Of a DNA stretch of 64,000 nt, positions 58,471-64,000 are shown piece after piece. The notes beneath the pieces are model-generated. The model had not been told where the DNA came from and made no database searches. It saw only the letters and a list, made by a program, of their open reading frames with translations. Source of the DNA: Paragonimus westermani (taxonomy: Eukaryota > Platyhelminthes > Trematoda > Plagiorchiida > Troglotrematidae); NCBI GenBank assembly GCA_008508345.1, contig QNGE01002393.1, forward strand, positions 1 through 64,000, in the 5' to 3' direction. Positions within the stretch are counted from its first letter, which is position 1, and every line of letters begins with the position of its first letter. A program made the translations under genes and the position numbers.

Positions 58471-58580
58471 AACTGGAGCGATGAATTACTAGCTATTGTC
58501 TGGGATCTTCAGACAGGTATGTTCACAATGGTACAAGCTAAGTTGTTGCTGAACATGCATGCCTCACAAGCTTTTCCGTG
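58471..58580 (+). pseudogene. R2-like Myb-like DNA-binding segment
   Basis: The frame reads NWSDELLAIVWDLQTGMFT, then KLLLNMHASQAFP-stop. The W...(E)L..I....(x)G.F...(x)...FP pattern fits the Myb-like helix-turn-helix that follows the zinc fingers in R2 proteins. It stops at TGA just after FP, so it is not joined to RT in any intact frame. The match is short and rests on position as well as motif. Confidence 0.45.
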
Positions 58581-58799
58581 AACCTAGTGACTAATCACCC
58601 GACGGCGTACTCGTGTTAAAGTGGGAACCCACGCGATCAGAAAGTGGACACGGAGAGCTGGCTACGCAGAGATTTAAACGATTCACCACCAGCGTAATAG
58701 AGACGCAGAGTTCACAGTATTTTCTGAAAACTGGAGAACTACCTACAAAATGGACCGCGACCTTCCGGACAAATCTAACGAGTACCGGTCCGAGGTACT

Positions 58800-59970
58800 A
58801 TTGGCTCATCCAAACCCTGATTTGCGAGGAACTCACACGATTCTGCCTCCGGACTGGTCGTTGGTCGACCGGCTTAATGGAAAAGAAACATCGCTCACCT
58901 TGAAGAACATGAAAAACATTGCTCCATGTTTAGACAAACTTTCGCCCAAACGTTTGAAGTGCATGATAGCTGATGCCTTGGCCGGATACTTCAACCTTTT
59001 CTTGCCAACCCGAAGTTGTCCAATCCACCTGTGCCTCTTCTGCATCACGCTTGTACCCAAAGTACACCGTCCTTCATCTCCCACTTAACCCACACCTATC
59101 GCCGTATCTACAACATTGACCCGTTGTTTTCACAAGATATTGGCCGATCGCTGGAATACGCATCTGCAACTGGCCGCTCTCCAAGTTACAGTCCCACGCC
59201 GTGGTGGTTGTCTCCGGGATACCTCACTGCTTCATGCGCTGCTCCGGAACTCATGCACCACGTCTTCACTTCTGTGTGCGGCTTTTATCGACGTAACAAA
59301 GCGTTCGATTCTATCTCACAGGTCTCAATTATCAGATCGGCCCAAGCTTCCGATGTTCCTCCACCTCCAACACATTACACTGATAACTCCCATCGGAATG
59401 CTTCCGCCACACTGGGAGGTTCCGCCTCTGGTCCCAACGTGGTGGTCGCCAGGGCGACCCACTGTCGTCGCTTGTATTCGTCATGGCAATGGATGAGGTG
59501 CTAACTGTATCTCGACCGGAGGTTGGTTACCATTTCCACGATACACTACTCAGCGGTTTTGCCTATGCCGACAATCTGATCCTTCTGGCCTAGAATCCCA
59601 CACGTCTCTCCGAGAATGTTGCAACTGCCGCTATTGCCCTGGAACTATCCGGGCTGCACATCAACACACGCAAGGTTAAGCTCAAGGTCGTCCGCGGCGA
59701 CTACAAACACAATGCAACCGCTATCTCCAACGCTACTATTCACTTTGGACGTGAAACTACCCATTCAGTGAGCACCTCTTGCACAGTGACCTACCTAGGT
59801 ATCCCGTTCACTTGGGAATATAAAGCACTGACGAATCACTGTCTACAAATTCATACGATGCTGGGTGAAACCACCAAAACGCCCTTGCAGCCACATCAAC
59901 GCCTAGAAATTCTCAGACGACATCTGATCCAGAAGATGAATCACCCGCTATTATTGAGCCGAGTCCACTG
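58800..59970 (+). pseudogene. R2-like reverse transcriptase domain, frameshifted, YADN active site
   Basis: Blocks in order are PDWSLVDRLNGKETSLTLKN, then MIADALAGYFNLFLPTRSCP with ITLVPKVHRP (the AxxxNLWLxTRxxPxxLxxxRTxLIPK block). LTRCFHKILADRWNTHL then LLHALLRNS follow. FIDVTK starts the first catalytic aspartate block. At about 59450 the RQGDPLSS motif is followed by FVMAMDEVL-like text, then GFAYADN at 59558-59575. The catalytic box is YADN, so the second catalytic aspartate is lost. TVTYLGIPFTWEYKAL and KTPLQPHQRLEILRRHLI close the domain, which ends at a stop at 59969. At least three frame changes occur. Confidence 0.75.
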
Positions 59971-60349
59971 AAACACGCGCAAAGTTATAGACTGTGCAAT
60001 TTACCGGTTTGTTCCGCAGTGATCCCGCCTTACCAGAGACACGCCAGTTAGCTGTATCCACATCACAACTTGGCTGGTGGATCTGGACACTCTGAGTTTG
60101 TAAACCACCATTCCTGTGTCGTGTAATTCACGAGTGGAGAAACTGCTGTCCAGTCAATGTCCAGTTCTGCGAAATATGGTCAAAGATGATCCATTTGACC
60201 CTATCGTGAGGAAAGTGAGCGTCCCGGTAAGTGTTCAGGGTGTAGTGGTGACGTCCAAGGAAGAGGCCCACGCGGTTTGGATGGATAAACCCTATCACTC
60301 GCTAGACGGCCGTGGCCTTCAGGAAGTGTCACGCGTTCTACTTTCTGAT

Positions 60350-60971
60350 CGTTAGCTGTTCAATCCAGAACGCATCTTCCCCAGAAGTTTTGTTCATGCC
60401 ATCCAGCTCAGATGTAATCTCATGAGGACTAAAGTCCGAAGTCCACTAGGTGGCCGAAGTGACTACTCATTTCTCTGTCGTGGCAACTGCGCCCAACCAG
60501 AAAGCCTCCCTCATATTCTCCAGGTATTCTGTATCACCCATGACGCGCACGCACAACTTGGCGAAACGACCGCGCAACTGGGCTTACACAGTCTTCGAGG
60601 AGCTGCGAGTGTCAACGGCGAGCCTGTACATCAGATCCGATGTGATCGCGGTTTGTGATGGAGTCACTGTGATGCTTGAAGTCAGTATATTGGATGACTA
60701 CCGAAGCCAACTTGACTGGGCGGATAAGGTTGAAAAGTACGGAACCGACTCTCATAATACCGCCATTCAGTCGGCTCTCCATGCCATGGGATGTTATGTG
60801 AACTCTCCTTCTCATCCATCTGTGATCATTTCTTTTCGCGATATCATATTTCCCTCTTCATGTAGCGTTATTCTTCAACTTGGACTTTTCTCCTACGCAG
60901 TCCCGGATTTATGCTTACTGACTCTTCTGGGTTCCTTAAAAACCTACGATACATTTGTGCGGGAAACCTGA
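60350..60971 (+). pseudogene. R2-like CCHC box and restriction-like endonuclease
   Basis: A frame at about 60420-60540 reads LCRGNCAQPESLPHILQVF, the R2 C-terminal CCHC box (Cx2-3Cx7-8Hx4C) with the last cysteine changed to phenylalanine. The overlapping frame 60450-60968 then gives YIRSDVIAVCDGVTVMLEVS, where intact elements have a (K/R)PD...D...(D/E)xQ endonuclease core, followed by DDYRSQLDWADKVEKYG and a C-terminal HPSVIISFRDIIFP region. The P of the PD motif reads S. It would nick the target site in an intact element. The element probably ends shortly after 60971; no poly(A) tail is visible. Confidence 0.65.
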
Positions 60972-63900
60972 TGTTATCTCTCGGACAGCTCTCTCACCAT
61001 GAAGGACACTTTCCTGTCCCGACAAGTAAGCCTCAATGGTCATAGCATCCCTGTACCCCGAAGAGCTTTTGATTTTTTGAGACTGACCGTTCATTTTATT
61101 TTGTCCTATTCTACCTTTCCTCTTCCTGAAATCTGTGTGTTACATGAAGCACAAATAACTGTCGCTTGCTACTGTTGTGAAAAGATTTGTCAACTGTTCA
61201 GTGTTGTTAACCATCCAGCGCCTCACATTTGAAACAGAGGTCGGTTCCACATTCGTCTCCTACATATCTGTTGTTTAATCTTGGTTTCACTGTTTGATCT
61301 TCCTTTGAATGAAGACGTGAATACTACTCTTCAGTATGAACGATATTAGTAGGCTATTATGAAAAAGCAGTCCCTGCCTCTCGGAAAAGACTTGTGGATA
61401 ATAGAATGGTGGAATCTGAGCTAGGGAGAAGGATACTGAAGATATCGGGCAGGAACAATTACAGCACAAAGGCATGTGTTGGAATACTTCACATCAAGGA
61501 TTAGGAAGACATTCAAGGATCTAGCATTCGGACTGAGAAACCTAACAGAACCTTCAAAATAGAGTGCGTTTGCAAAGCTGAAGAAAGAGATAAGAAACAG
61601 ACCACCACGACCCAATTTTCCGAACAGAAAAGATTATGGTTCACCAAACTATCGCGATCACTGGCTGATGCGACCGACAGATGTACACTCGACTTAATTT
61701 GTTTGTACCTAATACATCCGCGGTCTCTTCGTCCACGGGTCTCTGTGAGTCCGTTGATGAACTAGCAATCTGAGAAGACCAATGCATTGGGGTCTGCATT
61801 CGTCAAACCACAAAGTTACCTCACGTATACACAAGCAAACACAGGCATGTGCACATGTTTTGGCAGTGGGTCAGCGACTGGACATAATGAAAGATAGTTA
61901 TCCTGCTTGCTAACACTCAATTTAACCAATGGGTAGTTCCGATAGATTGTCGATAGAATAGACTAGGATGCTACAGGCTAGATACTGTCAAGTCCACAAT
62001 TAGTAACTGGGAATTTAAAGCCCGTTTTGTAATGCAAGTAGACCAATCTATTGAATAGCGCTGGCAAAAAGATTTTAGGCACCCTCTGTGTATAACAAGG
62101 TTATCCAATAGGCAAATAGGGATGTGAGCGTACACAGTAAAATTGTTGGTTTGGCCGACCTTAGAAAGGATGATCCACATGTGAATAATGGGCTGGATCC
62201 TAAAAAGTGTCCAGAATCTCATATTCAGAAAGCTGGACTATCAAATACAGATCCCGTCACACTACTGCAGTTACATATTACTTGTGTTGTATATTAGGCA
62301 GTTTCGTTGTGAGTAGTATACTACTCACAAGTAGTGAATTACCCACGGGCGACATTCAGGAAGAAGAGGACAAACCCCGAACACGACGGACAAGAAGAGA
62401 CTATCGGAACAGTGTGTGCATGCTGTGTGAAAACTTGCACCAAGGTGAATGACAACGTACTGTCACCCAATGTATATGAGTGCATGTCTGTCGTGCAAAT
62501 GAGTGCACGCGTTTGTGGTTTAGTTTTTGGCATGACCTGTACGGAAGTTTGTGCAATACACGAACCTACTGGTCTTTTGCGGACACAACACTTAGACAAA
62601 AGTGATGTTTACACACAATCCTAGTCAGATTGGCACCGACGTCAATGTGTACAGTTGCTAAATAGGCCACATCCGAGTTCTTCATTTGTTGATGTATCAA
62701 CTGGTGGACAGCTGTAGTGTTAAAACAGGTTGCTTTTGTTTACACTTTGTCCCCCTTCAACTATCAGAAAACCCTTGGGCAAAACTATAATCGAAAGTAG
62801 TACGTAATATGGTGAATTACTAGCTACGACTCTGAGCACCTCCCATCCGTAGGCCCCTAAAGGATCCAATATAGCATGTGTTATTGTGTCCAGATTACAT
62901 GGCATGGGATTGCATTAATGAAGCAAAGTGAGCGACCCAACAGAGATGGTCAAGTGCCACCGATTTGCGGACCTTTCGACCGGGTAGTCACAAGCAGCAT
63001 AATGTGACGGAACCGGCAAGGTATTTTCTGTAGAGATTGCATGGAGTAGCTATAGTTGTTAGTTGTCTACAGACGTGAAGACTGGCTCAAGTCAGTCTTC
63101 TCTTGCATAGTTCAGATCTTCGCGAGTGAAGCGACTTCATGTTAGTCGTATTGTTATGTTTCGTCAAAGCTGCAAGGTACTACAAAATACCATGATTTTT
63201 TCACCCAGTGAAAGTATGCGGCTGTTTGTTACCCTATTTCGGCATTTGACTTTATATGCGCCAATTGCCGACTAAGTCATCCCCACATCAAGCAAGACAA
63301 TCTGATCAGCGGATGAGAGCTACTTAGTTTACAGGTTTTACAGCCAAAGCGCATAGTACTGCAACGCAAGCGTTCAGTACCACGGGTCTCTTAATCAAGT
63401 GAAGTTAACTAACGATAAGTAGATTTTGGTATAGTTACACTAGTCAACAGCTGTGCATATGTTCTATCGGGCTCATATCGCTCAATCTCATTATCCCATT
63501 GTTTTGGTCAGCTTGTTCCACAGTCGCTAACAACCACAGCTGACATATATCCAACAGACTAGCGGGCAACAAGGAGCTGGGAACCAGTATGTATCACTAA
63601 AGTTAACTGTGAAGGGAGAAAACCGCGATGTTTATTCAGTAGGGTTTGCTGCCTCGGCCAATTTGCGTTAACCGGTGGATGATAAAATCATGTGTGCATT
63701 AGTAAGAATGGTTGGCAAACTGAGAGAAGGATGATTGAGATGCGTGAGAACTGCGTAGTGCAGATGCACTTAGACACAGCTTCTGTCTTACCAAAAATAG
63801 ACTGCAGTTAACCAATTATTACAGAGTTTGACTCAGCCAATCAAAACCATGTCAAATATTTAGGCTACCCATTGTAATTATGGCAACCATAAAGTCATTC

Positions 63901-64000
63901 TAACGTCGTACACAGATCAAAGCGCTTTTCCACAAACGCACACAGCTGGAGTGAACGAATGATGAGAAAGGAACGAGAGCATATTACTGTTAAACACTGG
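60972..64000. other. No recognised gene
   Basis: Contains the 24-nt palindrome at 62307 and an 8-bp hairpin near 63076-63099 (GAAGACTG/CAGTCTTC). Two overlapping frames at 62207-62624 reach 96 codons but show no known motif. Confidence 0.5.
62307..62330. repeat. Perfect 24-nt palindrome
   Basis: TTGTGAGTAGTATACTACTC followed by ACAA reads identically on both strands with no spacer. It ends abruptly on both sides. No gene or element end is recognisable beside it. Confidence 0.92.

Larger units (their letters stand above)
57860..60971 (+). mobile_element. R2-like non-LTR retrotransposon, degraded
   Basis: A 3.1-kb plus-strand element in which the R2 order of segments can be followed across frames: CCHH-type zinc fingers (57.92-58.17 kb), a Myb-like segment (58.47-58.58 kb), RT (58.8-59.97 kb), a CCHC box (60.47 kb) and a restriction-like endonuclease ending at 60971. 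R2-clade elements carry a single ORF with exactly this order and normally insert into 28S rRNA genes. I see no 28S-like sequence on either side. Related RLE-encoding clades (NeSL, R4) are alternatives, but the Myb-like block favours R2. Confidence 0.75.

Noticed and set aside
1..64000. CRISPR array, bacterial operon or phage content
   Set aside because: No regularly spaced repeats, no dense co-directional genes and no ribosome binding sites; all recognised coding sequence is eukaryotic.

Overview
This window looks like nuclear DNA from a digenean trematode (fluke), or a close flatworm relative. Three things support that. The one host gene I can recognise, cytoplasmic aspartyl-tRNA synthetase, is split into short exons with kilobase-scale introns. 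The transposable elements are the usual fluke mixture: RTE/SR2-like and CR1-like non-LTR elements, CsRn1/PwRn1-like and other Ty3/gypsy elements, Penelope-like elements and an R2-like element. Nothing looks prokaryotic. The base composition (roughly 43-45% GC by eye) fits opisthorchiid, fasciolid or paragonimid flukes better than AT-rich schistosomes. The species assignment is inference.

Layout, left to right. 1-7.2 kb holds three worn CR1/Jockey-like reverse transcriptase (RT) fragments, two on the minus strand and one on the plus strand. 7.24-20.0 kb carries three plus-strand exons of aspartyl-tRNA synthetase: the N-terminal and anticodon-binding region, a middle exon, and the class II motif 1 exon. 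The large intron between the first two contains an RTE-like RT remnant. The next intron contains a complete two-LTR Ty3/gypsy deletion derivative at 16.43-18.89 kb. The motif 2 and motif 3 exons were not found anywhere in the remaining 44 kb. 20.07-22.2 kb has an RTE endonuclease/RT fragment followed by a second, out-of-order RTE piece. 23.6-28.7 kb is a nested structure: a minus-strand RTE element interrupted by a 3.6-kb plus-strand Ty3/gypsy element. Its pol reading frame (929 codons with intact RT, RNase H and integrase motifs) is the longest open frame in the window.

28.7-57.8 kb is mostly sequence in which I recognise no gene. It contains a Penelope-like GIY-YIG endonuclease fragment (32.1 kb), a further non-LTR RT fragment (37.1-37.9 kb, minus), a cluster of Penelope-like pieces in opposite orientations (52.4-54.7 kb), three copies of a short SINE-like dispersed repeat, simple repeats, and a perfect 14-bp hairpin. 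57.9-61.0 kb is a degraded R2-like non-LTR element with zinc-finger, Myb-like, RT, CCHC and restriction-like endonuclease segments in the expected order. 61-64 kb has no recognisable gene but holds a perfect 24-nt palindrome.

One gene therefore appears to be under selection here; nearly everything else recognisable is retroelement, mostly decayed. I did not find a new multi-gene system. The most informative structures are the defective LTR element with near-identical LTRs, the gypsy-in-RTE nest, the R2-like copy outside visible rDNA, and the Penelope cluster.
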